Of a stretch of DNA of 64,000 nt, positions 8,602-17,942 are shown one piece after another; within the stretch, counting starts at the first letter, position 1; each line of letters starts with the position of its first letter. Position numbers and translations under genes: made by a program. The DNA is from Cyclobacterium roseum (GTDB lineage: Bacteria > Bacteroidota > Bacteroidia > Cytophagales > Cyclobacteriaceae), in contig NZ_WNKF01000018.1 in the NCBI RefSeq assembly GCF_010119225.1, positions 1 to 64,000 on the forward strand, read 5' to 3'. Below the pieces are notes generated by a model. It had not been told where the DNA came from. It worked only from the letters and a program-made list of their open reading frames with translations, and searched no databases.

Positions 8602-9945
8602 ATGAAAATCAACAGTTATGTACTATTTCTTTCCGTTGTTGCGGCATTGGGAGGATTTTTATTCGGTTTTGATACCGCCGTTATTTCAGGTGCTGAAAGA
8701 CAGATTCAGGAAGTTTGGGTACTGAGTGACTGGAGCCATGGCATGGCGGTGGCCATTGCCCTGTACGGAACGGTGATCGGTGCTTTATTTGGAGGCATTC
8801 CTGCCGATCGTTACGGGCGAAAATCATCGTTGATAGGTATTGGTGTCTTGTACTTCATTTCGGCACTCGGTTCCGCACTGGCACCGGAAGTCTATTCGTT
8901 TATGGTATTCCGTTTCATCGGAGGCATAGGGGTGGGAGCTTCCTCGGTAGTAGCCCCCATGTACATCAGTGAAATATCACCGGCAAAAAATCGAGGTCAA
9001 CTGGTGGCCCTGTTTCAGTTTAATTTGGTTTTTGGCATTCTGGTAGCTTATTTTTCTAATTACCTGATCGACATAAGCATAGCCGTAGATAGCTGGCGCT
9101 GGATGTTGGGCGTGGAAGCCATTCCAGCTCTCATCTATACCTTGTTGGTATTAAGGGTACCGCTGAGTCCCCGATGGTTAATTGCCAAAAGGGACGACTT
9201 TGAAAACGCCGAACGGATTTTGAAGCGCACCGACCCGGAAGGGGTTTCGGAGGCCATTCGGCTAGCATTGGAAGAGAAAAAGCTCAATAGGCTAAAAGTG
9301 AGTTTTTCTGCCTTGTTTCATGCTAAATACCTAAAAATAACCTTATTAGCGATCTTCATTGCGATGTTCAATCAGCTATCAGGGATCAACGCCATCATCT
9401 ATTTTGCCCCCAGGATATTTGAAATGGCCGGTATCAGTGCCGAAAGTGCCTTGCTTTCCACCGTAGGTATCGGGGCGGTTAATATGGTGGCGACCATGCT
9501 GGGCTTATTTTTAATTGATCGGATAGGTCGTAAAAAATTGATGTACACAGGATCCGTCGGATACATCATTTCCTTATGTTTGATTGCGTATTCATTTTCA
9601 GGTGGTCAAATCAATAGTAGTTATTTGCCAATCTTTGTTTTTATGTTTATCGCCTCTCATGCCATTGGACAAGGTGCGGTGATCTGGGTATTTATCTCCG
9701 AAATCTTTCCCAATGAAATACGAGCTTATGGTCAATCCATCGGATGTTTTACCCATTGGATTCTTGCTGCCCTTATTGCCAATGTATTTCCCTTCTTTGC
9801 CAACCAATTTGGCCCGGTAATCATCTTTGCTTTCTTTGCCCTGATGATGGTATTGCAGCTGTTGTGGGTGCAATTTAAAATGCCTGAAACCAAAGGCAGA
9901 TCCCTGGAAGAAATTCAACAAGAATTTAGTAAAGACAATGCCTAA
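8602..9945 (+). CDS. MFS sugar porter (probable fructose or hexose transporter)
   Basis: This 447-residue, twelve-helix inner-membrane transporter belongs to the sugar porter family of the major facilitator superfamily. Signatures visible are GGFLFGFDTAVISGA in helix 1, the DRYGRKS loop after helix 2, the second-half DRIGRKK loop and the closing PETKGRSLEEIQ. The 3' end overlaps the start of the fructokinase gene by 8 bp, so the two are co-transcribed and probably translationally coupled. That coupling suggests fructose, free or released from sucrose, as the substrate; this is inference from the neighbour, not from the transporter itself. Confidence 0.88.
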   Translation: MKINSYVLFLSVVAALGGFLFGFDTAVISGAERQIQEVWVLSDWSHGMAVAIALYGTVIGALFGGIPADRYGRKSSLIGIGVLYFISALGSALAPEVYSFMVFRFIGGIGVGASSVVAPMYISEISPAKNRGQLVALFQFNLVFGILVAYFSNYLIDISIAVDSWRWMLGVEAIPALIYTLLVLRVPLSPRWLIAKRDDFENAERILKRTDPEGVSEAIRLALEEKKLNRLKVSFSALFHAKYLKITLLAIFIAMFNQLSGINAIIYFAPRIFEMAGISAESALLSTVGIGAVNMVATMLGLFLIDRIGRKKLMYTGSVGYIISLCLIAYSFSGGQINSSYLPIFVFMFIASHAIGQGAVIWVFISEIFPNEIRAYGQSIGCFTHWILAALIANVFPFFANQFGPVIIFAFFALMMVLQLLWVQFKMPETKGRSLEEIQQEFSKDNA

Positions 9946-10819
9946 AAAAATTATCTGTTTCGGAGAAATGCTGTGGGATATTTTTCCAAAAGAAAGTATC
10001 GCCGGAGGAGCTCCCATGAACGTGGCCCTCCAATTACAGCATTTAGGAATGACCGTGGAAATGATTTCTAGAATTGGTGATGACAAGCTTGGAAATAAAT
10101 TGATCGGCTTTGTTAAGGATTTCGGTCTTTCGGATAGCTTTATTCAAAAAGATCCTATCCACCCCACAGGAACCGTAGTCGTGAACGATCAGGAAAAGGA
10201 AAACATTCGGTACGAAATCGTCAAGCCTGCTGCCTGGGACTACATTCAATGGACCGAAAGCATGGAGAAGGAGGTGAAAAACGCCGACGCATTTATATTC
10301 GGCACCCTTGCTGCAAGAGGCGAGGAAAGTAAAGCCACCCTTGATAAATTGCTGGAAACCCCAGCCCTAAAAATTGTGGATATTAATCTAAGGCCGCCGT
10401 TCTATACTGCCGATTTAATCGAGCATTTGTTAACGAAGGCCGATGTATTGAAGATCAATGAAGACGAACTTACCCTTTTGGCTGATTTCTATGACCTTCC
10501 CAGCAAAATGGAGGCCGCGTTGGAAAAATTAAACGAGCTTTTTGATTTTGAACTAATTTGCATCACATTAGGCAGTAAAGGAGCTGCCCTTTACCAGGAC
10601 GGAGAAATAATCAGCCATCCGGGGTATCCCGTTGCGGTTAAAGATACAGTAGGTGCAGGAGATGCCTTTCTGGCTGGCTTCGTGTACAAATACCTGGCGA
10701 ATGATTCTCCCGAAAAGATATTGGACTTCGCCTGTGCATTGGGTGCCCTCGTTGCCACCTATTCCGGGGGTACGCCCGTATACAAAATGGAGGACATCCG
10801 GCACATTCAAAATTTGTGA
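9938..10819 (+). CDS. PfkB-family sugar kinase, probable fructokinase
   Basis: The 293-residue product belongs to the ribokinase/PfkB family. It has the N-terminal ICFGEMLWDIFP and GGAPMNVALQLQHLG substrate-site segments and the C-terminal DTVGAGDAFLAGF motif that carries the anion hole and catalytic Asp. The FGEMLWD start is typical of fructokinases (ATP + D-fructose to fructose 6-phosphate). It overlaps the upstream sugar porter by 8 bp, so uptake and phosphorylation appear linked. Related kinases act on other sugars such as 2-keto-3-deoxygluconate, so the substrate assignment is probable rather than certain. Confidence 0.82.
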   Translation: MPKKIICFGEMLWDIFPKESIAGGAPMNVALQLQHLGMTVEMISRIGDDKLGNKLIGFVKDFGLSDSFIQKDPIHPTGTVVVNDQEKENIRYEIVKPAAWDYIQWTESMEKEVKNADAFIFGTLAARGEESKATLDKLLETPALKIVDINLRPPFYTADLIEHLLTKADVLKINEDELTLLADFYDLPSKMEAALEKLNELFDFELICITLGSKGAALYQDGEIISHPGYPVAVKDTVGAGDAFLAGFVYKYLANDSPEKILDFACALGALVATYSGGTPVYKMEDIRHIQNL

Positions 10820-10841
10820 CCGCAGGTCCTCCTCAATTAGG

Positions 10842-11912
10842 TCAAACCACTCGTTTTTCGATGTAGCTGGAGTTAAGAATGGCCAACGCTCCCATGTATT
10901 TAAGTCGGAATTTGATTAAATCACCTACCTTGTATTTTTCTGGATTCTCTCCCAGGTTGATGATAAGCATATCCGAACTCGCTCCCAATATTTCAAATTC
11001 GCCGTCATCGGCAATCATGTACTTGGGATCCACGTCCAGTAGACCCAAATCCAAAATGGCTCGGTAGGAAGATTTTCCATACAGCGACTCATCAATATCT
11101 ACCGTTTCACCTTGCGGATTGTTCGCCAGATTTCCGGAAGGTAACAAGGGTTTCTCCTGCATTTCGATAATCTCCGCAAAAAGTTCAAAAACATCCGGAT
11201 TCATGCCTTCGATGGTTTTTTCCTCGAAAAGGTCTACTCCAAAATACAGGGTTTCCCCCACGCGAAAATGATTAACGCCCTTTGGCAGCTGTTTGTGAAG
11301 CATGAGCGGAATGGTAACAGAAGTACCTGCTGACACCCAGGGAATCTTTTTATTGAATTTCAATTCAATAATCTGCTTGTACAAAGACAATTGGATCAAT
11401 TTATCGGCAGAGGGCATCACTCCGTTCAGGCAATTAAGATTGGTGCCCAAACCAATAATTTCCAGATTGGGCAGTTCAAATACTTTGGCATAAAAGTCTA
11501 TCAGATGATCGCCCATGACGCCCTCCCGGAGGTCGCCTGTTTCCACCATAATAATGATCTTATGCTTTTTATTTTGTTTGACAGCTTCCTCACTTATCCA
11601 CCGGATGGTATTTAGCTCACTATTTAGGCTGACATCCGCATACCTGACCATATCCGCCAGGTTTCGCTTGGACGGAGGCTTGATGTAGACGGTTTGAACC
11701 TTGGGATTGATTTCCTTTACCTTTGCCAAATTACTGATCCGGGAATCATGGATTTCGTCTGCTCCCATGTCAATCAACTCCTTAATGTATTTACGGTTGC
11801 CGCAGAGAACTTTCGAAACCACGCCCCAGGACACCTCATTGGTATCAAATTCCTTTTTCAGGAAATCAAAATTTTCTCTAAGTTTATTGCGATAAAGGTT
11901 TAAGAAAGCCAT
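10842..11912 (-). CDS. Alanine/ornithine racemase-like PLP enzyme
   Basis: This 356-residue fold-type III PLP protein has the N-terminal TIM-barrel and C-terminal beta domain of the alanine racemase superfamily. The presumed PLP lysine is K34 in VSKVLCGN. The overall pattern (HDSRISNL, VETGDLREGV, LGTNLNCLNG, RVGETLYFGV) is that of the alanine/ornithine racemase family, not of housekeeping Alr. Family members interconvert L- and D-ornithine or related amino acids, and some are poorly characterised. It is the last gene of a minus-strand operon: one base separates it from the GNAT gene, which follows a sodium symporter gene. The operon suggests uptake, racemisation and possibly acetylation of an amino acid. 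Confidence 0.82.
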   Translation of the reverse strand: MAFLNLYRNKLRENFDFLKKEFDTNEVSWGVVSKVLCGNRKYIKELIDMGADEIHDSRISNLAKVKEINPKVQTVYIKPPSKRNLADMVRYADVSLNSELNTIRWISEEAVKQNKKHKIIIMVETGDLREGVMGDHLIDFYAKVFELPNLEIIGLGTNLNCLNGVMPSADKLIQLSLYKQIIELKFNKKIPWVSAGTSVTIPLMLHKQLPKGVNHFRVGETLYFGVDLFEEKTIEGMNPDVFELFAEIIEMQEKPLLPSGNLANNPQGETVDIDESLYGKSSYRAILDLGLLDVDPKYMIADDGEFEILGASSDMLIINLGENPEKYKVGDLIKFRLKYMGALAILNSSYIEKRVV

Positions 11913-11913
11913 A

Positions 11914-12354
11914 TTATTTTTTCAGTCTCATTTCCAGGTATTTATTAGTAAAACCCAGTTTTTCGTACAGTATTCTGGCCGGATTATCCGGCTCCACGTG
12001 AAGGGCAATATCTCCTTCGGCCATATCAATGGCCTTTTTCATGAGTTTTTTACCCAACCCTTTTCCTCTTTGGGAGGCATCTACGGCGATGTACACCAGA
12101 ATATTTTCCGGTATATAGCCTGCCATTCCGGTCCGATTTAATACGGCCGTACCCACTATCTTACCATCCTCCCTTGCCAGGACTGCAAAGCCACCTTTTT
12201 CATCCGACTGATCCAATGCATAGTCCAGACAACGCAAGATATCCTCTTTTGGATCTCCGTATTGATCCAGGTGTTGAAACAAAAAATCGGCTACTTCGTG
12301 CTTTTGTGAAGCCGTGGCATTATCTTTTACTGAAAGTGTTTCTATTGTAGACAT
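11914..12354 (-). CDS. GNAT-family N-acetyltransferase
   Basis: The 146-residue protein is a single GNAT domain. The acetyl-CoA pyrophosphate loop is visible as QRGKGLGKKL, preceded by the VYIAVDAS strand and followed by ALHVEPDNPARILYEKLGF, the usual motif B. The acceptor substrate cannot be read from the sequence. It lies between a sodium:solute symporter gene (27 bp upstream) and the racemase-like gene (1 bp downstream), so it probably acts on the amino acid or amine handled by those two. No signal peptide is seen; it should be cytoplasmic. Confidence 0.85.
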   Translation of the reverse strand: MSTIETLSVKDNATASQKHEVADFLFQHLDQYGDPKEDILRCLDYALDQSDEKGGFAVLAREDGKIVGTAVLNRTGMAGYIPENILVYIAVDASQRGKGLGKKLMKKAIDMAEGDIALHVEPDNPARILYEKLGFTNKYLEMRLKK

Positions 12355-12381
12355 TTATCCGATCGCATTTAGTTTATCTTT

Positions 12382-13794
12382 CTATTTTTTTTCTAACCTA
12401 TAAATAAGCAAAAACACTGCTAAAGATGCTAAAACTCCAAAAAAGTTGGGATCCAGACCTAATGGCAGTTCCAGGTTCAACATGGATAGAACCGCGGTGG
12501 TTCCGCCACCGATGATCATGGATGAAATCGCTGCCAGTGGAGAGCGCATATTCCAAAACAACCCTGCAATGATGGGCACCAACAGCCCGGACACCATAAA
12601 GGCATAAGAATAAAGCATCAACTCTAGCACGTTGGTCATCTGTATGGCAATGATCAGGGCCACAATACCAATTAAAAGGGTAAACAACTGACTTATGCGC
12701 ATCACAAACCCATCCTTCTTAGTCTTCAGGTACCTGCCAAAAATATCGGTGGTGAGGTTTCCGGACGCAGCCATCAGACAGGAGTCTGCTGTAGAAAGAA
12801 CGGCAGAAAAATAAGCCGACATCATCAACCCCATAATTCCGGGAGGAAGCACCGTGCTCAACAAAATGGGAAGGCCCATTTCCGGGTCCAGGTTTTCCTG
12901 ACTTACTGCGATAAGCCCCTGCTCAAAAGCTACTTTGGCCAAAAGCCCCAGGGAAACACCCATAAAAGCCATGATGGGCCATTCAAATAAGCCCGCGATA
13001 AACCAGGCTTTTTTGGCAGATTTCACATCCGTGCTGGCAAAAATCCGCTGGTAGAGCGTCATTCCCACGAACCAAATCGGTAAGATGGTAATTCCCCAAT
13101 TAGCCAGATCCTGCCAGCGCAGATTTGTCAGAGAAAAGTATTCTGCTGGCAGCGTCTCACGAATGGCCTCCCAACCTCCTACGTGAAAATAAGATACCGG
13201 AAGTCCGATAAAGATAAATCCCATCATCAATACGATCCATTGTACCGTGTCCGTGTAAATAACCGCCTTAAGTCCTCCCAGCACCGTATACACTACTGCA
13301 ATGATCCCCATGATCAGCAAGGCAAGATCCAAATCCAGGGGTTTAAATGTTCCAGCTGCCAGTTTGGCACCTGCCAGCAACTGCGACGAGGTAAAACCTA
13401 AGTATCCCACAAAACAGATCACAGCAGCCACGATGCCGACTTTCCGGTCGAATAAATTTTGAAAAATCTGGGGAAGGGTGTAAAAATTTTCAAATTCAGG
13501 ATTCGCCCGGACTTTGGGAATCAGCAATACAGCAGCCATCCAGGCACCCAATAGCCCCGTAAATAGCATCCAACTGCCTGAAAGGCCCATCAAAAAACCC
13601 AAACCACCCAGGCCTACCGAAAAGCCACCTCCAACATCCGTGGCCACTACCGAAAGGCCTATGTGCCAGCTCCCTATATTTCTTCCCCCCACGTAATAAT
13701 CATCCTGACCGGTATTTTTTCGCATGAAGTAAAACCCCACGCCAAGCATTAATATCATGTAAATGATAAAGATGGATAAATCTACTAAAGCCAT
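12382..13794 (-). CDS. Sodium:solute symporter (SSS family)
   Basis: The product is a 470-residue inner-membrane protein with about thirteen hydrophobic segments. The sequence has the usual SSS marks: DYYVGGRNIGSWHIGLSVVATDVGGG in the first helices and the sodium-site region YFSAVLSTADSCLMAASGN in helix 8. Relatives import amino acids, sugars, pantothenate or sialic acid with Na+. The two downstream genes code for a GNAT and an ornithine/alanine-racemase-like enzyme, which makes an amino acid substrate plausible. It is the first gene of that operon. I found no clear Bacteroidota -7 element in the 80 bp upstream. Confidence 0.88.
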   Translation of the reverse strand: MALVDLSIFIIYMILMLGVGFYFMRKNTGQDDYYVGGRNIGSWHIGLSVVATDVGGGFSVGLGGLGFLMGLSGSWMLFTGLLGAWMAAVLLIPKVRANPEFENFYTLPQIFQNLFDRKVGIVAAVICFVGYLGFTSSQLLAGAKLAAGTFKPLDLDLALLIMGIIAVVYTVLGGLKAVIYTDTVQWIVLMMGFIFIGLPVSYFHVGGWEAIRETLPAEYFSLTNLRWQDLANWGITILPIWFVGMTLYQRIFASTDVKSAKKAWFIAGLFEWPIMAFMGVSLGLLAKVAFEQGLIAVSQENLDPEMGLPILLSTVLPPGIMGLMMSAYFSAVLSTADSCLMAASGNLTTDIFGRYLKTKKDGFVMRISQLFTLLIGIVALIIAIQMTNVLELMLYSYAFMVSGLLVPIIAGLFWNMRSPLAAISSMIIGGGTTAVLSMLNLELPLGLDPNFFGVLASLAVFLLIYRLEKK

Positions 13795-13910
13795 TTTTTA
13801 CTGGTTAAGTCAAGAAATTGCTTCCCATTAATGCAATAAAAACTGAAAATTCCTAATCTTTTGCTCATGTTCGACGATTGGAAAAAACAATTGTCATTGG
13901 AAAGTGCATA

Positions 13911-13935
13911 AAAAAAAAGACCGGTTACCCGGTCT
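13911..13935 (-). terminator. Rho-independent terminator of the sdhCAB operon
   Basis: AGACCGG (13918-13924) and CCGGTCT (13929-13935) form a perfect 7-bp stem with a TTAC loop. Eight A on the plus strand to its left give a U-run when read from the minus strand. It lies 25 bp past the sdhB stop. Confidence 0.9.
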
Positions 13936-13959
13936 CTCTAAACTTTTTATCAGGAAAAG

Positions 13960-14709
13960 CTATACTTTTTCCGTACTTACAGAAGCAGCGAAATATTCCC
14001 TGTTCATTCGTGCGATATTGCTTTGCTTTATTTCCTTTGGACACTCGGCCGAACATGCTCCCGTATTAGTACAGGCACCAAAACCTTCTGCATCCATCTG
14101 TGCCACCATTTTTTCAGCACGTGCTCTTTTTTCCACCTTTCCCTGAGGCAATAAGGCCAGTTGGGAAATCTTGGCAGATACAAAAAGCATGGCAGAAGCA
14201 TTTTTACACGCCGCAACACAAGCACCACATCCAATACAGGTAGCCGCATCAAACGATTCGTCCGCAATTACCTTTGGTATCGGAATTTCGTTCGCATCCG
14301 GCACTCCTCCGGTATTTACCGAAACATAGCCACCCGATTGAATAATCCGGTCGAAGGCACTTCTGTCCACCACCAGATCTTTTACGATCGGAAATGCATT
14401 GGCTCTCCAGGGTTCAATCGTAATGGTTTCTCCATCTTTAAAAGAACGCATGTGCAATTGACAAGTGGTGGTCTGCTGGGGGCCATGTGGTTGCCCGTTT
14501 ATGTGCAAGGAACACATACCGCAGATTCCCTCCCGGCAGTCATGATCAAAATGTACCGGATCTTCTCCCTTGCCGGAAAGATCTTCGTTTAGCACATCCA
14601 ACATCTCCAAAAAGGACATGTCTGCCGAAATACCACTAATTTTATATGTCTTAAAACCCCCTTTGTCAGAGGTGTTTTTCTGTCTCCACACTTTTAAAGT
14701 TAGATTCAT
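13960..14709 (-). CDS. sdhB: Succinate dehydrogenase/fumarate reductase iron-sulfur subunit
   Basis: The 249-residue electron-transfer subunit carries three iron-sulfur clusters between the flavin of SdhA and the quinone site. The [2Fe-2S] ligands are in CREGICGMC with a later Cys at TTTC. The second domain has [15 protein letters not shown] and [15 protein letters not shown] for the [4Fe-4S] and [3Fe-4S] clusters. The length and the second domain match the type B complex II found in Bacteroidota. It is the last gene of sdhCAB, 29 bp after sdhA, and is followed by a strong terminator. Confidence 0.96.
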   Translation of the reverse strand: MNLTLKVWRQKNTSDKGGFKTYKISGISADMSFLEMLDVLNEDLSGKGEDPVHFDHDCREGICGMCSLHINGQPHGPQQTTTCQLHMRSFKDGETITIEPWRANAFPIVKDLVVDRSAFDRIIQSGGYVSVNTGGVPDANEIPIPKVIADESFDAATCIGCGACVAACKNASAMLFVSAKISQLALLPQGKVEKRARAEKMVAQMDAEGFGACTNTGACSAECPKEIKQSNIARMNREYFAASVSTEKV

Positions 14710-14738
14710 GTTGTAATGAATTTTTTAGGTTCAATGAA

Positions 14739-16676
14739 TTATTTATAGCTTCGTTGGGTAAGCTTGACATTTTCGAACACGAGCGCTTCTTTATGTAGTG
14801 CTTCGTCTTTACCGGCTCCTAAATATTCCCAGGCAGCTACATAGGCAAAGTTTTCGTCGTCCCTCAAAGCCTCTCCTTCCGGGGTCTGGTATTCGTCCCT
14901 GAAATGACCACCACAAGATTCGTTTCGGTGCAAGGCATCGTCCACCATTAATTCTCCCAATTCCAGAAAATCAGCTACCCGATGGGCTTTCTCCAACGAG
15001 AGATTTAATTCTTCTCCTGTTCCCAGTACGTTTACATCGGACCAGAATTCTTCTTTCAGAGCCCGGATCATTTCTTTAGCTTTCGTCAGGCCAGCCGCAT
15101 TTCTAGCCATCCCACAGTGATTCCACATGATTTTCCCCAATTTCTTGTGGAAGTGATCCACTGTTTTACTCCCTTTGATCTCCAAGAGTTGCTTCACTCT
15201 GGATTTTACCTCTTCTTCCGCTTTTCGGAATTCCGGATGGTCTTCCGGTACCTTATCATAGGACAATCCTGCGATGTAATCACCAACGGTGTAGGGGGCT
15301 ACGAAATAACCATCCGCCAATCCCTGCATCAATGCAGATGCTCCCAAACGGTTGGCACCGTGGTCTGAAAAATTCGCTTCACCCAACGCATAAAGGCCCG
15401 GAACGGTGGTCATCAGGTTATAATCTACCCATAGCCCGCCCATGGTATAATGGACCGCCGGGTATATCATCATGGGCGTTTTATAGGGGTTTTCTCCGGT
15501 AATTTGTTGGTACATATCGAATAGATTACCATACTTCCCTCTTACGGCGTCTTCTCCGTCTCTCAAGATAGCGTCTCTGAAATCCAGAAATACCGCCTCA
15601 CCGGTCTCATTTACTCCCCTACCTTCATCACAGACTTGCTTCGCATTTCGGGAAGCCACATCTCTGGGAACCAGGTTTCCGAAAGAAGGATACTTGGTTT
15701 CCAGGTAATAATCCCGATCCTCCTCTTTGATATCCTTTGGCGCAATCTCTCTTTTCCGCAGCTTTTCCGCTACCTCAACGGTTTTAGGAACCCAAACCCT
15801 TCCGTCATTTCTCAAGGACTCGGACATCAATGTCAATTTGGATTGGTGATCTCCGGACACGGGGATACAGGTCGGGTGAATTTGGGTGTAACAGGGATTG
15901 CTAAAAAAGGCTCCCTTTTTGTGTGCACGCCAGGCGGCAGTGACGTTTGAACCCATCGCATTGGTAGATAAGAAAAAAACATTTCCATATCCACCGGTGC
16001 ATAGCAACACCGCATGGGCACTGTGAGATTCAATGGCTCCAGTAATAAGGTTCCGGGTCACAATACCCCTGGCCTTACCATCCACCACTACTACGTCCAT
16101 CATCTCTGTTCTTGGGTATAGCTTTACCTTTCCGTTGGCTACCTGCCTGCTCAATGCGGAATAGGCTCCCAGAAGCAACTGCTGTCCGGTTTGGCCTCGG
16201 GCGTAAAAGGTCCGGGACACCTGTGCACCACCAAAGGACCTGTTGGCCAATAAGCCACCATATTCTCGGGCAAAGGGAACCCCCTGAGCCACGCATTGAT
16301 CAATAATATTTACCGATACCTGCGCAAGGCGATACACATTTGCTTCTCTTGAGCGGTAGTCACCTCCCTTAATCGTGTCATAAAATAAGCGAAAAACAGA
16401 ATCACCGTCATTTTGATAATTTTTGGCTGCATTAATCCCTCCCTGGGCTGCAATGGAATGGGCCCTCCTGGGACTATCCTGAAAACAAAATGCTTTCACA
16501 CTGTATCCCAATTCGGCTAATGAGGCCGCTGCAGAAGCTCCCGCCAAACCCGTTCCAACCACAATTATTTCGTATTTTCGCTTATTGGCTGGATTGACCA
16601 ATTTAACATTGAATTTATGATTCGTCCATTTTTCGGCCAAAGGACCACTGGGTATTTTTGAATTAAGCTTCATCAA
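14739..16676 (-). CDS. sdhA: Succinate dehydrogenase/fumarate reductase flavoprotein subunit
   Basis: The 645-residue catalytic subunit oxidises succinate to fumarate (or the reverse) with covalent FAD. The FAD-binding dinucleotide fold is at the N-terminus ([20 protein letters not shown]), followed by the [16 protein letters not shown] segment where the flavin-linking His sits. The substrate-site region includes [11 protein letters not shown] and the [15 protein letters not shown] stretch. The extended length is typical of the type B enzyme of Bacteroidota, in which the same complex can serve either direction. The ATG at 16676 is directly followed by a second ATG; either could be used. Confidence 0.96.
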   Translation of the reverse strand: MMKLNSKIPSGPLAEKWTNHKFNVKLVNPANKRKYEIIVVGTGLAGASAAASLAELGYSVKAFCFQDSPRRAHSIAAQGGINAAKNYQNDGDSVFRLFYDTIKGGDYRSREANVYRLAQVSVNIIDQCVAQGVPFAREYGGLLANRSFGGAQVSRTFYARGQTGQQLLLGAYSALSRQVANGKVKLYPRTEMMDVVVVDGKARGIVTRNLITGAIESHSAHAVLLCTGGYGNVFFLSTNAMGSNVTAAWRAHKKGAFFSNPCYTQIHPTCIPVSGDHQSKLTLMSESLRNDGRVWVPKTVEVAEKLRKREIAPKDIKEEDRDYYLETKYPSFGNLVPRDVASRNAKQVCDEGRGVNETGEAVFLDFRDAILRDGEDAVRGKYGNLFDMYQQITGENPYKTPMMIYPAVHYTMGGLWVDYNLMTTVPGLYALGEANFSDHGANRLGASALMQGLADGYFVAPYTVGDYIAGLSYDKVPEDHPEFRKAEEEVKSRVKQLLEIKGSKTVDHFHKKLGKIMWNHCGMARNAAGLTKAKEMIRALKEEFWSDVNVLGTGEELNLSLEKAHRVADFLELGELMVDDALHRNESCGGHFRDEYQTPEGEALRDDENFAYVAAWEYLGAGKDEALHKEALVFENVKLTQRSYK

Positions 16677-16718
16677 TATTCAAATTTAAATTCCCTTTAA
16701 TTTCAATTTTTAATCACC

Positions 16719-17402
16719 TCAACTGTTCTGTAAAAACATGATGATAGGTATTAGCGCAAATAACGCCGGAATAATAATGGCAAACCCCAAGCCCAATTTC
16801 TTGATGAAAGGAGTGTATTTGCTGTGATTAATGCCAAGCGTCTGGAAGGCACTGGCAAACCCATGAGAAAGATGAAAAGCTAATACCCCCATACTTACCA
16901 CATAAAAAATAACATACAAAATGTTTTCATAGGCAGCCGCAACCACCGTATAACCATCTTTGTAAGTCACGCCATCATACGTCACGTAAGGAATCTCTCC
17001 AAACTTAAACTCATACCAAAACCCTCTTAAGTGTACCAAAATAAACACGAGAATCAGGGCTCCCAAAATACCCATATTTCTGGAACTCCAGGTGCTATTG
17101 GCGGAGGCGTTTGTAACCGCATATCCCACTGGCCTTGATTTTTTATTATGTCGGGTCAGGATGGCAGAATAGATAGCGTGTAACGCGATAAAGCCAAAAT
17201 TCAAAATCCCTACCACCCTGATCAATGGGTTGGAAGCCATTGTTTCAGCGTAAATATTAAAGGCCTTCCCATCGTCGGGAAGAAGTAATTGCAAGTTTCC
17301 GGCTAAGTGAACCACCAGAAACAAAATAAGGAATATGCCCGTAAGGGCCATTAATAATTTCTTGCCAAGTGTACTATTCAAGGTTTTGGATACCCAACTC
17401 AT
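16719..17402 (-). CDS. sdhC: Succinate dehydrogenase cytochrome b subunit
   Basis: The 227-residue membrane anchor has five hydrophobic segments, the single-polypeptide, probably di-heme cytochrome b of type B complex II. Histidines placed to bind heme include those in FLVVHLAGNLQ, GFIALHAIYSA, VFILVHLRGF and VLAFHLSHGF. I start it at ATG 17402 (MSWVSKTLNSTLGKKLLMALTG); an upstream in-frame extension to 17474 would run through the promoter. It is the first gene of sdhCAB, 42 bp before sdhA. Confidence 0.93.
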   Translation of the reverse strand: MSWVSKTLNSTLGKKLLMALTGIFLILFLVVHLAGNLQLLLPDDGKAFNIYAETMASNPLIRVVGILNFGFIALHAIYSAILTRHNKKSRPVGYAVTNASANSTWSSRNMGILGALILVFILVHLRGFWYEFKFGEIPYVTYDGVTYKDGYTVVAAAYENILYVIFYVVSMGVLAFHLSHGFASAFQTLGINHSKYTPFIKKLGLGFAIIIPALFALIPIIMFLQNS

Positions 17403-17440
17403 AGAATTTTTCGTTATTACGGTCTGATCTAAATTATTCG

Positions 17441-17474
17441 ATCCAAATTTACATTTGGATTCAATAGTAAACAA
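17441..17474 (-). promoter_or_regulatory. sdhCAB promoter with an overlapping perfect palindrome
   Basis: On the minus strand TTG (17474-17472), a 20-nt spacer and TAAATTTG (17451-17444) make an exact match to the Bacteroidota promoter (-33 TTG, -7 TAnnTTTG). The -7 box lies inside a perfect inverted repeat: ATCCAAAT at 17441-17448 and ATTTGGAT at 17453-17460, spaced by four bases. An operator at this place would block or modulate transcription of sdhCAB. The regulator is unknown. Confidence 0.65.
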
Positions 17475-17942
17475 TCAAACCCCAATCAATGCTCTTATTT
17501 TAAATAGTTCTAAATAATTCACTTAAATTTAACTGTAGAATTAACCACTAGCCAGGTTTCTTTGTTTGATAAAATATATAAACTTCAGCAATGAAGCGTT
17601 AAAGGGTTAGGAGGAGAGGATGTACGTCTCCAAACGTTTACTTTTGAGACAGCAGACACCAGAATCCCTTTACCTGGTATTCCGGGACTTCGCATGGATC
17701 AATAGACTGAACATTGCAGGCAGTAAGCGCTTTTGTCGTTGTCAGATCAGGCGGGCAATGGGTAATAATATCGTCCGGAAAATGAAATATTCCTAAGAAA
17801 GATATAATTTAGGGTAACCATTGAAAAAATAAAAACGTTTTGTTGGTATATCCCTGCATTAGCGTAAAAGAGACTTTGTATAAACGTAACCCTAATGATT
17901 GGAAATCAACCTCGGATTAACTTGCACAAATCCACCGAAATA
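17475..17942. other. Divergent intergenic region between sdhC and the T9SS substrate gene
   Basis: This is the longest gene-poor stretch in the window (about 470 bp). It holds a possible 58-codon frame at 17620-17796 described separately, a small inverted repeat GGAGA/TCTCC around 17613-17631, and AT-rich sequence just before 17943. I could not fix a promoter for the plus-strand gene. Confidence 0.6.
17620..17796 (+). CDS. Possible small basic protein (58 residues)
   Basis: An ATG at 17620 preceded directly by the purine-rich GGAGGAGAGG opens a frame of 58 codons ending in TAA at 17794-17796. The deduced peptide starts MYVSKRLLLRQQ and has 13 Lys/Arg and two Cys (FCRC). No family is recognised. 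It lies alone in the sdhC to T9SS-substrate gap. It may be a real small protein, a remnant of a larger gene, or chance; the purine-rich stretch is almost too close to the ATG for an efficient ribosome binding site, and many Bacteroidota mRNAs do not rely on one. Confidence 0.25.
   Translation: MYVSKRLLLRQQTPESLYLVFRDFAWINRLNIAGSKRFCRCQIRRAMGNNIVRKMKYS

Noticed and set aside
14161-14592. 143-codon plus-strand frame inside sdhB
   Set aside because: Lies antisense to the iron-sulfur domains of sdhB, which are intact.
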